Of a stretch of 64,000 bases of DNA, positions 26,647-35,988 are shown piece by piece (position 1 is the first letter of the stretch; each line of letters opens with the position of its first letter). The notes beneath the pieces were generated by a model. It was not told the DNA's origin. It did no database searches and saw nothing but the letters and a program-made list of their open reading frames with translations. This DNA comes from Methylocystis sp. GTDB taxonomy: Bacteria > Pseudomonadota > Alphaproteobacteria > Rhizobiales > Beijerinckiaceae. Both the position numbers and the translations under genes were made by a program. The DNA lies in assembly GCA_016178015.1 (NCBI GenBank), contig JACOUB010000032.1, positions 1 to 64,000 of the forward strand, in the 5' to 3' direction.

Positions 26647-27225
26647 TTAAGATGCGTCGACCACAACGCCGGCGCGACGCATGTCCGCGATCGCAGCCTG
26701 CCCGCCGGCGGGCGTGACCGGCCGCGTCGCAAACAGCAAGACATGCGTCTTAAATCCGGCGCCGGCGGCGTCGAGCGCCGTCGCGCGCACGCAAACGTCT
26801 TGAGCCAGCCCGCATATCAGGACGCGATCGACCAAGCGGCGGCGAAGCTCGTCGGTCAAGCCGGTCCCCTCAAAGGCGGAATACTGATCCTTCTCGGCTT
26901 GCTCGCCCTTGCTGACGATGACCGCGTCCTGCGGCAACCGCAATTGCGCATGAAATTTCGCGCCATCGCCGCCTTGCACGCAGTGCTCGGGCCAAGGGCC
27001 TCCTTGCGCCTGGAAACTCGCGTGGCCGGGAGGATGCCAATCGCGCGAGGCGACGACCAGCGCGTGCGCCGCGACCGCATCTTCGACGAGCCGGTTGACC
27101 ACCGGCGCAATGTCGTCGCCGCCGGCGATCGGCAGCGCGCCGCCGGGGCAGAAGTCGCGCTGCAGGTCGACGATGATCAGGGCGTCGCCGGGGCGAAACC
27201 GCGTCGCTGCGCTCGTCATTGTCAT
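26647..27225 (-). CDS. pncA: Nicotinamidase
   Basis: This 192-residue isochorismatase-fold amidase converts nicotinamide to nicotinate for NAD salvage. The catalytic aspartate lies in IIVDLQRDFCPGG, the lysine in IVSKGEQ and the nucleophilic cysteine in GLAQDVCVRATALDA. DWHPPGHASF is the metal site. AGGAGAGG lies upstream; the ATG at 27225 and the one at 27219 are both possible starts, and the longer frame to 27345 is not supported. It is divergent from the COG2187 gene, with 55 bases between the starts. Confidence 0.93.
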   Translation of the reverse strand: MTMTSAATRFRPGDALIIVDLQRDFCPGGALPIAGGDDIAPVVNRLVEDAVAAHALVVASRDWHPPGHASFQAQGGPWPEHCVQGGDGAKFHAQLRLPQDAVIVSKGEQAEKDQYSAFEGTGLTDELRRRLVDRVLICGLAQDVCVRATALDAAGAGFKTHVLLFATRPVTPAGGQAAIADMRRAGVVVDAS

Positions 27226-27280
27226 TCCTCTCCTTAAGATTAGGTTTACGATTCTCGCGGCCGCGGATGGGAGCGTGGCG

Positions 27281-28354
27281 ATGAACTCGGCTTCAACCCC
27301 GAACAAAGACGCCGTTCCCGCCCGCGCCATTGCCACCGCCGACAAGCTGCGCTTTCTGAGCCAACCTTCGGCCTATCGCGAAGCGCCGCGCGACGTGGCC
27401 GTCGTCGAAACCCATATGTCGTTCGTGTTTCTGGCGGGGGAGCGGGCCTACAAGCTCAAAAAACCGGTTCGCTTTCCCTTCCTGGATTTTTCCACGCTGC
27501 GCGCCCGTGAGGCCAGTTGCCGGGAAGAGGCGCGTCTCAACCCGCGCTTGGCCCCCAACGTGTATCTTGGCGCAGTTCCGCTGACGATATCGAAATCCGG
27601 CGATTTGTCGCTGAACGGCGAAGGCGCCGTCGTCGATTGGCTGGTGGAGATGCGCCGGCTGCCCCAGGACCTCATGCTCGACAAAATGTTGATCGACGGA
27701 CGGCTGGACGGCGCGAACATCGATGCTCTCTGTCAGACGCTCGCCAATTTCTACGAAAGAGCCGAGCGCTCCGCCATCGCGCCCGGCGCCTATGTGGCGC
27801 GCTTCTTCCGGGAGCAGGCGGAAAGCCGCAGCATTCTGACGCGGCGCGATTTTGCTGTCGATCATGGGCGCATACCGACCTTGCTCGAGCGTCTCGAGGC
27901 GAGCTTGACAGCGAACCGCTCTCTCCTCGAACAGCGCGTTCGCGCCGGACGCATCGTCGACGGACACGGCGATTTGCGGCCCGAGCACGTCTGCTTCACC
28001 GATCCGATCGCGATTTTTGACTGCCTGGAGTTCAACAGCGAGTTGCGCCAAGTCGATCCTTTCGACGAACTCGCCTTCCTTGGCGTGGAGTGCGCCCTGC
28101 TCGGCGCGCCTGGCGTGGGGCAAGCAATCATCGCCAAAACGGCGGCGCGGCTCGGCGAGGCCGCGCCCGATCGATTGATCGCTCTTTATGCCGCCTGCCG
28201 CGCGGTGTTGCGCGCCAGACTGGCGATCGCGCACCTTCTCGATCCGGCCCCGCGGCGCCCCGAAAAATGGGAGCCGCTAGCGAACCGTTATCTGAACCTC
28301 GCCGAAACCGCGCTGGCCGGCGGAATCTCTCCTCATCCTGAGGAGCCCGCGTAG
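27281..28354 (+). CDS. COG2187-type aminoglycoside phosphotransferase-like protein (kinase domain only)
   Basis: This 357-residue protein resembles the N-terminal half of the bifunctional phosphotransferase/ATP-binding proteins of COG2187. Visible blocks are VETHMSFVFLAGERAYKLKK, VDGHGDLRPEHVCF (the catalytic HGDLxxxH loop) and FDCLEFNSELRQVDPFDELAF. The C-terminal P-loop domain found in many relatives is absent. The start has GGGAG seven bases upstream. The last residues (GISPHPEEPA) are encoded by a palindromic repeat. Its substrate is unknown and resistance should not be assumed. It is divergent from pncA. Confidence 0.78.
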   Translation: MNSASTPNKDAVPARAIATADKLRFLSQPSAYREAPRDVAVVETHMSFVFLAGERAYKLKKPVRFPFLDFSTLRAREASCREEARLNPRLAPNVYLGAVPLTISKSGDLSLNGEGAVVDWLVEMRRLPQDLMLDKMLIDGRLDGANIDALCQTLANFYERAERSAIAPGAYVARFFREQAESRSILTRRDFAVDHGRIPTLLERLEASLTANRSLLEQRVRAGRIVDGHGDLRPEHVCFTDPIAIFDCLEFNSELRQVDPFDELAFLGVECALLGAPGVGQAIIAKTAARLGEAAPDRLIALYAACRAVLRARLAIAHLLDPAPRRPEKWEPLANRYLNLAETALAGGISPHPEEPA

Positions 28355-28445
28355 CGGGCGTCTCGAAGGACGAGGGAACCACAAAGCCGGCGCTCGAGTC
28401 TCGCCCGCGTGCTTCGAGACGGCGGCTTCGCCGCCTCCTTAAGCC
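28330..28445. repeat. Intergenic palindromic repeat, family D
   Basis: The sequence begins TCCTCATCCTGAGGAGCCC and contains CGCGTAGCGGGCGTCTCGAAGG, then an inverted second half (TGCTTCGAGACGGCGGCTTC...CTCCTTAAGCCATGAGG). It lies between the convergent COG2187 and polysaccharide deacetylase genes, and its first bases encode the end of the former. Confidence 0.75.
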
Positions 28446-28508
28446 ATGAGGGAGAGGACTTTGGTCCCTCACTCGATCGCCCGCGCGAAGGAAACCGCAT
28501 GACAACCC

Positions 28509-29396
28509 TCACATGCCCTTTTTTCCCGCACGCGCCGCGCCAGGCGCGCGCGCGCCGAGAATTTTCTCGATGATCGGCTCGGTGGTGGATTTCCAATCCG
28601 GCTTGGCCGGTTGGATCGGCGTCAGGCCGGCGCCGGGGACGATGTGGGCCACGCGGTAGCCGCGCTCTTTCAGGGCGCGCAGGAAATCGGGCAGCATCGC
28701 CGCCGTCGACGGCCGCGTATCGTGGAAGAGCACGATCCCCTTGCGCGCCGCCTCAAGGCGCGACAGCACCAGCTCCAGTTCGGCCTGAGGCGTCATCTCC
28801 AGCCAGTCGGAGGCCCACAGGTCGGAGCCGAACACCGCGATTTTGCGCTCACTGAGCCATGCGACCAGCGCCGGCGTGTCGGCGAAGCCCGGGAAGCGGA
28901 AGAACGGCGTATGCGGCGTGTGCGAAGCCGCGCCGTAACCCGACTGCTCGACTGCGGCAATGCCTTTGTCGATGTCGGCCTTGGCCGCGGCTTCGCTCAT
29001 CAGGCGCAGGGTGCGCTCGGGGTGGCTGTAGGAATGATGGCCGACGCTGTGGCCTTCGGCGATCGCGCGCCGGACCAGCGCCGGCGCGCTTTCGGCGTCG
29101 CGGCCGACGACAAAGAACGTCGCGCGCACGCATTGTGCGGCGAGGGCGTCGAGAACGCGCGCGGTTAGCGGCGACGGCCCATCGTCGAAGGTTAAGACGA
29201 CCTCATGGTCCTCGAGCGCCAGCGTGCGCGGATAGCTTTGCAGCCCGAGCGCCAGCTTCTCGCTGCCGTCGACCATTATCGTGCGCGCAACGCCGAGCGC
29301 CTCGACCCCGCATTTTTGGCTTGGCGCGGCGAGGCAGGGCGCTGGCAAAAGGTTGGCGGCGACAGCCAGCAACCAAGTTTGCGACAAGCCGTTCAT
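28509..29396 (-). CDS. Secreted polysaccharide deacetylase (NodB fold)
   Basis: This 295-residue protein has an N-terminal signal peptide (about 1-24, ending LAAPSQ). NodB-homology motifs are in order: LTFDDGPSPLTARVLDAL (catalytic Asp pair), HSVGHHSYSHPERTL (metal histidines), FFRFPGF and IVLFHDTR. It should remove N-acetyl groups from peptidoglycan or another amino-sugar polymer in the periplasm. It is divergent from a GH25 lysozyme-type lipoprotein, suggesting a cell-wall theme. Chitin or exopolysaccharide are other possible substrates. Confidence 0.87.
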   Translation of the reverse strand: MNGLSQTWLLAVAANLLPAPCLAAPSQKCGVEALGVARTIMVDGSEKLALGLQSYPRTLALEDHEVVLTFDDGPSPLTARVLDALAAQCVRATFFVVGRDAESAPALVRRAIAEGHSVGHHSYSHPERTLRLMSEAAAKADIDKGIAAVEQSGYGAASHTPHTPFFRFPGFADTPALVAWLSERKIAVFGSDLWASDWLEMTPQAELELVLSRLEAARKGIVLFHDTRPSTAAMLPDFLRALKERGYRVAHIVPGAGLTPIQPAKPDWKSTTEPIIEKILGARAPGAARAGKKGM

Positions 29397-29689
29397 GGCG
29401 TTTTGCCGGTTTGACGCACGCTTTGCGCAGCCCTCGGCCTAAAGTCGGGCTGTTCGGAAAGACAAGCGGCGTGAACAGCTCTCTATATGGCGCAAATGAC
29501 GAAAAAACGGCGCCGCCCCGTGAAATATTTGGAAACGAGGCCGCAATGGCGCCTTGCAATCGCCAGTTTGTGGTTTCATCCGAGATGGGCCAAAATGGCG
29601 CGAAAAGGCTCCGACGAAGGTCTCTTGACGGATGGCGGGCAAGCGCGGCGTTAACGCCGCGTTACCGGCCTTCGGGATAATTTGACGCA

Positions 29690-30556
29690 ATGCATTGGCT
29701 CAGTCTTCCGTCCCGAGCTCACGCCTTGCCGGCCATTGCCGCGCTCGCGGCGGCGCTCGCCCTTGCGGCTTGCGGCGGCGGCGTCGATCCCTTCTATAGC
29801 CAGCGCCCGCGGTTTTCGACTGCGGCGCCGCTCGGCAAGACCCGTCCCGATCCGCCTTATCTCTCCTACGCCGTGCCGGACTCAGAGCTTAGCGCCTATC
29901 CGGCCACGCGCAGCGCGGAGTTTTCCGTTCACGGCGTCGACGTCTCCAAATATCAAGGCGACATCGACTGGCAGGCGGTGAAGGACAGCGGCGTCGCCTT
30001 CGCCTTTATCAAGGCCAGCGAGGGCGGCGATGACGTCGACGCCAAATTCAGCCGCAATTGGGCGGGCGCCAAAGCTGTGGGCATTCCCCACGGCGCCTAT
30101 CATTTCGTCTACTGGTGCCGCCCATGGCATGAGGAGGTGGGCCTGTTCGAGCGCGTCGCGCCCAACGAGGCCGACGCCTTGCCGCCTGTCCTCGACGTCG
30201 AGGCGACGCCGACCTCCAGGACCTGCAAGCGCACCCTCTATCGCGACGAAGTTCTCGCCGATATGCGCAGCATGCTTGCAGAAATGGAGCGCCATTACGG
30301 CAAGAAGCCGATCATCTACACGTCGGTGGATTTCTACCAGGCGATTTTGCATTCGGGGGCTCTGGCCGAATATCCGATCTGGGTACGGTCGACGAAATAT
30401 CATCCGAGCGTGCGCTACGGCTCGCGCAAATGGCATTTCTGGCAATATCGTTCCGACGGCGCCGTGCCGGGCATCCGCGGCGCCGTCGATCAGGACGCTT
30501 TCTTTGGCACGCCGGAACAATGGCGCGCATGGCTCGTCGGGCAGACCAACGGGTAA
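29690..30556 (+). CDS. GH25 lysozyme-like lipoprotein
   Basis: This 288-residue protein has a lipoprotein signal with the lipobox LAAC at about residue 28. A glycosyl hydrolase 25 domain follows (VHGVDVSKYQGDIDW, FAFIKASEGG, GAYHFVYWCRPW, LPPVLDVEAT with the catalytic acidic pair, and KPIIYTSVDFY). It should cleave the glycan strand of peptidoglycan at N-acetylmuramic acid. It is convergent with the coiled-coil membrane protein downstream. Roughly 290 bases between it and the deacetylase hold both promoters and no gene. Confidence 0.88.
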   Translation: MHWLSLPSRAHALPAIAALAAALALAACGGGVDPFYSQRPRFSTAAPLGKTRPDPPYLSYAVPDSELSAYPATRSAEFSVHGVDVSKYQGDIDWQAVKDSGVAFAFIKASEGGDDVDAKFSRNWAGAKAVGIPHGAYHFVYWCRPWHEEVGLFERVAPNEADALPPVLDVEATPTSRTCKRTLYRDEVLADMRSMLAEMERHYGKKPIIYTSVDFYQAILHSGALAEYPIWVRSTKYHPSVRYGSRKWHFWQYRSDGAVPGIRGAVDQDAFFGTPEQWRAWLVGQTNG

Positions 30557-30612
30557 TGTGAACGAGTTTGCGCGCGTGGACGGCGTTCGCTTCCCTCTCT
30601 AAACGAAGCAGC

Positions 30613-31326
30613 CTAGAGCGCGCGTTTCGATTGAGGCGCCTCACTCGCGTCCACCTCGGACGCCGTGATGATTTCGGCCATGCGGGCGCCCATCTCCACG
30701 ATCGCCTGCCGTAAGGCAAGAACATCGGGATCGCCGGATAGAAGGTCGCCCTCCGCCTCGTCGCCAGCGGCGGCGCCGCCGCCGACACGTTCGGCTTCGC
30801 TCGCAACGCCCGTGGGCCGGTCTCGCGCCTGTCCGCGATCGCTGATACGGCCGATCTTTTCATTGCCAGACCGCGAATTGCGCAGGCGGGCGACGCCGCG
30901 TTCGGCGCGCTCGGTCATCTCGTGCAACGCAGCTTCGGTCGAACCAAGCAGGTCCGTCCTTTCCTTGAGGATGTTGCGGGTGTCGCGCAGCTTTTCCTGG
31001 AGCTCGCTGATGCGAGCCTTCGCCTCCGTCACTTGCGAATAAAGATCGGCGATACGGGCGGCGGACAAGCCGATAGTCACCATGTCTTGCGCTTTCGCCG
31101 CCTTGACCGCCTCCATCTGCTGTTCGAGCCGCCGGTAGCCCGTCGCAAATTCCGCGCGCAGCAGATCGCGTTCCGCCGCCACCTCTTCCATGGACAGCGG
31201 GACCAGCATCTGAAGACGGCGCATGGAGAGACGCATCGCCCGCCGCCAGAACGCCGGCAGGAACATCAGCATGAAGAGCCCGGCCACCAAGAATCCGAGC
31301 GCGAAATACATCGCCTGTTCGATCAA
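30613..31326 (-). CDS. Membrane-anchored coiled-coil protein, function unknown
   Basis: This 237-residue protein has one N-terminal membrane helix (about 7-26, ALGFLVAGLFMLMFLPAF) and then a basic stretch. A long heptad-rich segment (about 47-145; LRAEFATGYRRLEQQMEAV, AKARISELQEKLRDTRNIL) should form a coiled coil. The C-terminal part is polar and disordered-looking, ending in a short conserved-looking helix (LRQAIVEMGARMAEIITA). No enzyme motif is seen. The architecture suggests a scaffold or envelope/division-associated role, but that is inference only. Confidence 0.65.
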   Translation of the reverse strand: MIEQAMYFALGFLVAGLFMLMFLPAFWRRAMRLSMRRLQMLVPLSMEEVAAERDLLRAEFATGYRRLEQQMEAVKAAKAQDMVTIGLSAARIADLYSQVTEAKARISELQEKLRDTRNILKERTDLLGSTEAALHEMTERAERGVARLRNSRSGNEKIGRISDRGQARDRPTGVASEAERVGGGAAAGDEAEGDLLSGDPDVLALRQAIVEMGARMAEIITASEVDASEAPQSKRAL

Positions 31327-31558
31327 GACGCGGGTCCTTAAGCTGCTTCAATGCGTTTTCCGACAAGAGAGCTGGAGGCTCGCTCGGGAAAAACGCAAGA
31401 ACGCACAGTTCCACGGCGCCGCCTCGACTTATTGCTATCGGCGGCCCGAGATTGGAGAGATTGCCACGTCGGCGCCGCGAAATCAAAGCCAACCGGCGTC
31501 GGCTTCGCGGTCGGCCATGCGCCGATCGGTTGAAAGTGCGATTTCGTTCAGGCAGAGC

Positions 31559-32506
31559 TCAAGGAGATGGTTTTCCGGCGGCCGGTTTGGTGTCGTGGAA
31601 TTTGGTGTAGTCGATCTTCATCATGCCGCTATCGTCGACTTGAATGATGTCGGCATAATCGCGATCGATGACGATTTCTTGCGCGAAATAGCCTTGGCGG
31701 GCATGCACGAACTGGCTCGAGGTTTCGTCAAGGCCGTCCAGGGTAATGACGAAAGTGGCGTCGCTCGAGGCGATGTCCTCCGCCCTCCAGCCATATAGCG
31801 GGCTGGCCTCATCGATGACGTGCATGATCGTCCAGCTCAGCGCGAACACCGGATTTTCATCGCGGGCAAGGTCCAATTGACGGAAGCGGCGAAAGACCGA
31901 ACCTTCCGTGGTCCGCTCATCCCTAACGATCCAGAGCTTGGCTCTGGCGTTGGTAATCGAATTGTGGCGCGCGTTGGCGATGCGGATCATCAAGGTCTTG
32001 GCGCCGTCGTGGCTGACGATAACCGGGTTCTGGGCAAAGATGAGACGAGCGCGCGGCCGCGAAAAACGAGCGAAGATCAAGCCCGCCATGACTGCCAACG
32101 AACAGACTCCGACAAAAATCTCGATCGTTGCGACGACGTGGCCGTAGGCAGTCTGCGGATGCATTTCTCCGTAGCCGACGGCGCCGATCGTCTCCACGCT
32201 GAAGAAGAACAAGTCGAGAATATTTCCGGGCCGCGCATTGGCGATCGATTCGTGGCCGAGCCAGTAGAGCAGCGCGAACACGACGTTCACAAAGGCAAAA
32301 GCGCCCCCGAAAGTCGCAAAAAATAACGGCCAGCTCGCCGTCATGGCGTTGTGATGAATATCTTGCCAGAAGTTCGTCTCCAGCCCCTCGGCGAGGATCC
32401 GTCGTTCGCCAACCCGCAGGATGCGCGTTCGGGCGCGACCAGACCGGCCGCCGCGCCCCGAGCGGGGCGAGGCGTTCAGAAGGTTGCGCAGCCGCCTAGC
32501 TCCCAT
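31559..32506 (-). CDS. Inward-rectifier-type potassium channel (KirBac-like)
   Basis: This 315-residue protein has two membrane helices flanking a pore loop with the selectivity filter in ETIGAVGYGEMHP, followed by the C-terminal cytoplasmic immunoglobulin-like Kir domain (RPRARLIFAQNPVIVSHDG, ARAKLWIVRDERTTEG, ALSWTIMHVIDEASPLYGW). It should conduct potassium and be gated by its cytoplasmic domain. The in-frame extension to 32629 reads part of a palindromic repeat; the ATG at 32506 is preferred. Confidence 0.87.
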   Translation of the reverse strand: MGARRLRNLLNASPRSGRGGRSGRARTRILRVGERRILAEGLETNFWQDIHHNAMTASWPLFFATFGGAFAFVNVVFALLYWLGHESIANARPGNILDLFFFSVETIGAVGYGEMHPQTAYGHVVATIEIFVGVCSLAVMAGLIFARFSRPRARLIFAQNPVIVSHDGAKTLMIRIANARHNSITNARAKLWIVRDERTTEGSVFRRFRQLDLARDENPVFALSWTIMHVIDEASPLYGWRAEDIASSDATFVITLDGLDETSSQFVHARQGYFAQEIVIDRDYADIIQVDDSGMMKIDYTKFHDTKPAAGKPSP

Positions 32507-32649
32507 GGCTCTCTGATCGTCGGTCTCGGTTGGCGCATTCGGGACGCCGAGACAAGAACCGCGGCGCAGCCAATCGTCGAAACCTTGCGCCCTGGCCGCG
32601 CTTGTCGCGGGCATGACGGCGGTCGGCATTTATCGCCGTTGTTATTAAA

Positions 32650-33237
32650 TCAGAACGGGTTCCACGTCGATTGCGGCGTGAACTTGAGGTAGCCGAGATT
32701 GAGGCCGAGCCGGGCGCCGACGCCTGAGCGAATTGGCACAACGACGACATCGTCGGCGGTGAGCGCCGTGAAGCCAAAGCCGCCGACCAGATAGGCCGAG
32801 CCGTCGAGCCCGCCAAAGCGGCGGTAGATGGCTTCCACCGCCGGCAAATTATAGACGAGCATCATGGTGCGGTCGCCGTCGGCGCCGGCGTCGAAGCCCA
32901 GCGATGGGCCTTGCCAATAAATGGCCCGCTGGCCGGCGTTGCGCGTATACATCGTGCCTTCGCCATAACGGAGGCCGCCGACGAAGGCGCCGCCCGCCTC
33001 TTGTCCGAGCACATAGGCGTTGGGCTTGCCCCATCGCTGCGTGGCGGACTCGATGCCTTGCGCGAGGGCGCGTGAGACCGAGCCGAAAAATTGATGCCCG
33101 CTGCCGATGACCTCGTCCGCGGAGAAACTTTCTGGTCTTTCCCCGTAAGCTGCGTAGGCGAGCCTGTCGGGCGCCGCCAACGCGCAGGCGCCCGCGGCGG
33201 CGAGAGCCAAGATTTCTCTGCGAGTTTTGACGCTCAT
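32650..33237 (-). CDS. DUF1134 / EipA-like envelope protein
   Basis: This 195-residue protein has an N-terminal signal (about 1-29) with a twin-arginine pair (KTRREILALAAAGA), so Tat export is possible. The mature part (IGSGHQFFGSVSRALAQGIE, YVLGQEAGGAFVGGLRYGEG, and LGFDAGADGDRTMMLVYNLP) matches the DUF1134 family, which includes Brucella EipA, a periplasmic protein needed for envelope integrity. The start at 33237 is chosen because the longer frame to 33771 reads through a repeat and the cysQ antisense. It follows cysQ on the same strand with a repeat between. Confidence 0.8.
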   Translation of the reverse strand: MSVKTRREILALAAAGACALAAPDRLAYAAYGERPESFSADEVIGSGHQFFGSVSRALAQGIESATQRWGKPNAYVLGQEAGGAFVGGLRYGEGTMYTRNAGQRAIYWQGPSLGFDAGADGDRTMMLVYNLPAVEAIYRRFGGLDGSAYLVGGFGFTALTADDVVVVPIRSGVGARLGLNLGYLKFTPQSTWNPF

Positions 33238-33250
33238 GACGGCGGTCCTC

Positions 33251-33331
33251 GGTTCGGAGGACGGAGGACAGACGACAGAGGATGGATATGTCATCCGTCG
33301 TCCGTCGTCCGTCGTCTGTCGTCCGGAAGGT
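33251..33331. repeat. Short tandem/inverted repeat between cysQ and the DUF1134 gene
   Basis: The region is built from iterated units such as GGACGGAGGACAGACGACAG and, inverted, CGTCCGTCGTCCGTCGTC, giving a long imperfect hairpin. No gene is present. Only this one copy of the family was noticed in the window. Confidence 0.7.
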
Positions 33332-33344
33332 TCGCTCGCCAATA

Positions 33345-34211
<867 letters not shown>

Positions 34212-34223
34212 CGCGGCGCTTCC

Positions 34224-34300
34224 TAGAGCGTATTTCGATGGGGTGGAATCACCCGATCGATAAGAATACGCTCCAACTCGATAAGTTGGAGCATGCGTAT
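34224..34300. repeat. Intergenic palindromic repeat, family C
   Basis: The sequence runs AGAGCGTATTTCGATGGG through GAATCACCCGATCGATAAGA to ACTCGATAAGTTGGAGCATG. A related copy lies at 41465-41582. It occupies part of the 470-base gap between cysQ and chpT. The remaining bases to 34683 hold no gene I can support and probably contain the chpT promoter. Confidence 0.75.
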
Positions 34301-34683
34301 CCTTTGCGGCGACTAAGAGATATGGGAACGCGCCTTTTTCAGTCCGGTTGGCGGCGTTTGCGTGTAAGATAGACCCGCTGAGGCGATTCGCGCCTGCCGT
34401 TGCGCAGGTGTCGATCGCAAACAGCACGCGTAAGTTGTAAAAATCTTGACTTGCTCCGTCGGTTAGAGTCAGCTTTCGCTTGCCGTCTGACGGCGGCGGC
34501 ATCGGCGAGACGGGTCCGATCCTCATCGAGGATGCGTGGCGCTCTCTTTTGCGCCAGCGGAGCTTGCGTCCCCGACAGGACCGCCCGGCGACCTCGCGGG
34601 CGGCGACGGACGTGTCGGACCTCGAGTTCCCAACGTTAAAGTCCTTCATTCGTCACTTTGACGGCAGCTGCTGGGATGAACCC

Positions 34684-35373
34684 ATGACTCACTTCGCGCT
34701 CGAATCCCTCGATCTGGCGGCTCTCCTCGCTTCGCGCGTTTGCCACGACGCCATCTCGCCGGTCGGCGCGATTATTAACGGCCTGGAGGTGCTTGACGAG
34801 GAAAAGGACGGCGAAATGCGCGGCCATGCGCTTGCGCTCATCAAGTCGAGCGCGTCCGAGGCGTCGGCGCGGCTCCAGTTCTGCCGCTTGGCCTTCGGCG
34901 CCGCCGGCTCGAAGGGCGCGGCCATCGATACGGGCGACGCCGAACACGTGACCCGCCAACTTCTGGCTGACGACCGCACCCAGCTGCTGTGGAGCGTGCC
35001 GCACGTCCTGATGTCCAAGAACAAGGTCAAGCTTCTGCTAAATCTATGTCTGATCGCCGACGCCGCCATTGCCAGAGGCGGGGTCATTGCGGTCTCTTCG
35101 ACCGATGAGGAGGAGCCGATCGCCATTCGTATCGAGGCTAGGGGCGCCAATGCGCGCGTCGGCGCCAACGTTGCGGCGCTGCTCGAGGGACGGCCCCAAG
35201 ACGGCGTCGTGGATGCGCGCTCGATCCAGATCTATTACGCCGGCCTGGTGGCGCGTTCCTGCGGCCTCAGCGTTTCGATCTCCGCCTCTCCGGAGCTGGT
35301 GGTGATCGAAGCGAAACCCGCCGACGTCGAAAGATCGCGGGCTCATGACGAGCAAACCAGCGCCGTGGCCTGA
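34684..35373 (+). CDS. chpT: Histidine phosphotransferase ChpT
   Basis: This 229-residue protein resembles a dimerisation/histidine phosphotransfer domain plus a degenerate ATPase-like domain. The phospho-acceptor histidine lies in RVCHDAISPVGAIINGLEVL (about His21-22). In Caulobacter, ChpT passes phosphate from CckA to CtrA and CpdR in cell-cycle control. The family assignment is strengthened by ctrA 0.6 kb downstream. The ATG at 34684 was chosen because the frame upstream to 34480 lacks homology. Confidence 0.87.
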   Translation: MTHFALESLDLAALLASRVCHDAISPVGAIINGLEVLDEEKDGEMRGHALALIKSSASEASARLQFCRLAFGAAGSKGAAIDTGDAEHVTRQLLADDRTQLLWSVPHVLMSKNKVKLLLNLCLIADAAIARGGVIAVSSTDEEEPIAIRIEARGANARVGANVAALLEGRPQDGVVDARSIQIYYAGLVARSCGLSVSISASPELVVIEAKPADVERSRAHDEQTSAVA

Positions 35374-35502
35374 TACGGCCGAAGCCGCCCACAAACCCGG
35401 CGACGAAAAAGGCGCGCTAAGCGCCGACGGGCTGAATTTTTCGGCCGAACTGTTGCTGTCGCCTCGCTCGGGGCGTTCGACGGCAGAGAAATTTCCGGTC
35501 TC

Positions 35503-35510
35503 TTAACCAA
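35503..35510 (+). promoter_or_regulatory. Candidate CtrA half-site upstream of the receiver gene
   Basis: TTAACCAA matches the CtrA half-site consensus TTAACCAT at seven of eight positions. It lies 43 bases upstream of the start of the single-domain receiver. A single half-site can occur by chance. Confidence 0.3.
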
Positions 35511-35553
35511 AATGCTTCATCACTGGCGTGTCGAAAAACGCGAGGAGCTGAGC

Positions 35554-35919
35554 ATGAAACAAGCGCTGGTTGTCGACGATTCCGCGGTCATTCGTAAAGT
35601 GGCGCGAAGAATTCTGGAGGGATTGCATTTCAGCACGGCCGAAGCCGAAGACGGCAATACGGCGCTCGTCGCCTGTGGAAAGACAATGCCCGACGTCATC
35701 CTGCTGGACGGCAACATGCCGGAGATGGACGGGTTCAAGTTCCTGCGGAACTTGCGGAAAATGCCGAATGGCGCCCGGCCGAAAGTGGTCTTCTGCACGA
35801 GCGAGAATGATGTCGGCCACATCCTGCGCGCCAAACACGCCGGCGCCGACGAATACATCATGAAGCCGTTCGATCAGCAGATCGTCCGCTCCAAGTTCGA
35901 GGAATTCGGCTTGGTCTGA
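35554..35919 (+). CDS. Single-domain response regulator (CheY-like receiver)
   Basis: This 121-residue protein is a lone receiver domain: acidic pair VVDDSAV (Asp8-9), phospho-acceptor Asp52 in VILLDGNMPEMDG, threonine in VFCTSEND and lysine in YIMKPFDQ. GAGGAG lies upstream of the ATG. It has no output domain. Its place between chpT and ctrA suggests a link to cell-cycle phosphorelay or motility signalling. It does not start like CpdR or DivK, so its identity is open. Confidence 0.85.
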   Translation: MKQALVVDDSAVIRKVARRILEGLHFSTAEAEDGNTALVACGKTMPDVILLDGNMPEMDGFKFLRNLRKMPNGARPKVVFCTSENDVGHILRAKHAGADEYIMKPFDQQIVRSKFEEFGLV

Positions 35920-35942
35920 ACCCCGTGCAGCGAATAGCGAGT

Positions 35943-35979
35943 AGCGAATAGCGAATAGGAGTCCTATTCGCTATTCGCT
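35943..35979. terminator. Hairpin between convergent receiver and ctrA genes
   Basis: A 17-base perfect stem (AGCGAATAGCGAATAGG and its complement) encloses a 3-base loop AGT. The stem consists of iterated GCGAATA units, and more units flank it on both sides. It sits between two converging genes 69 bases apart, so it probably terminates transcription in both directions. It may also be an expandable short repeat. Confidence 0.6.
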
Positions 35980-35988
35980 ATTCGCTTT

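Noticed and set aside
33251-33331. Possible CRISPR array in the CGTCCGTCGTC repeat
   Set aside because: The units are 7-10 bases and contiguous, with no spacers and no cas genes nearby.
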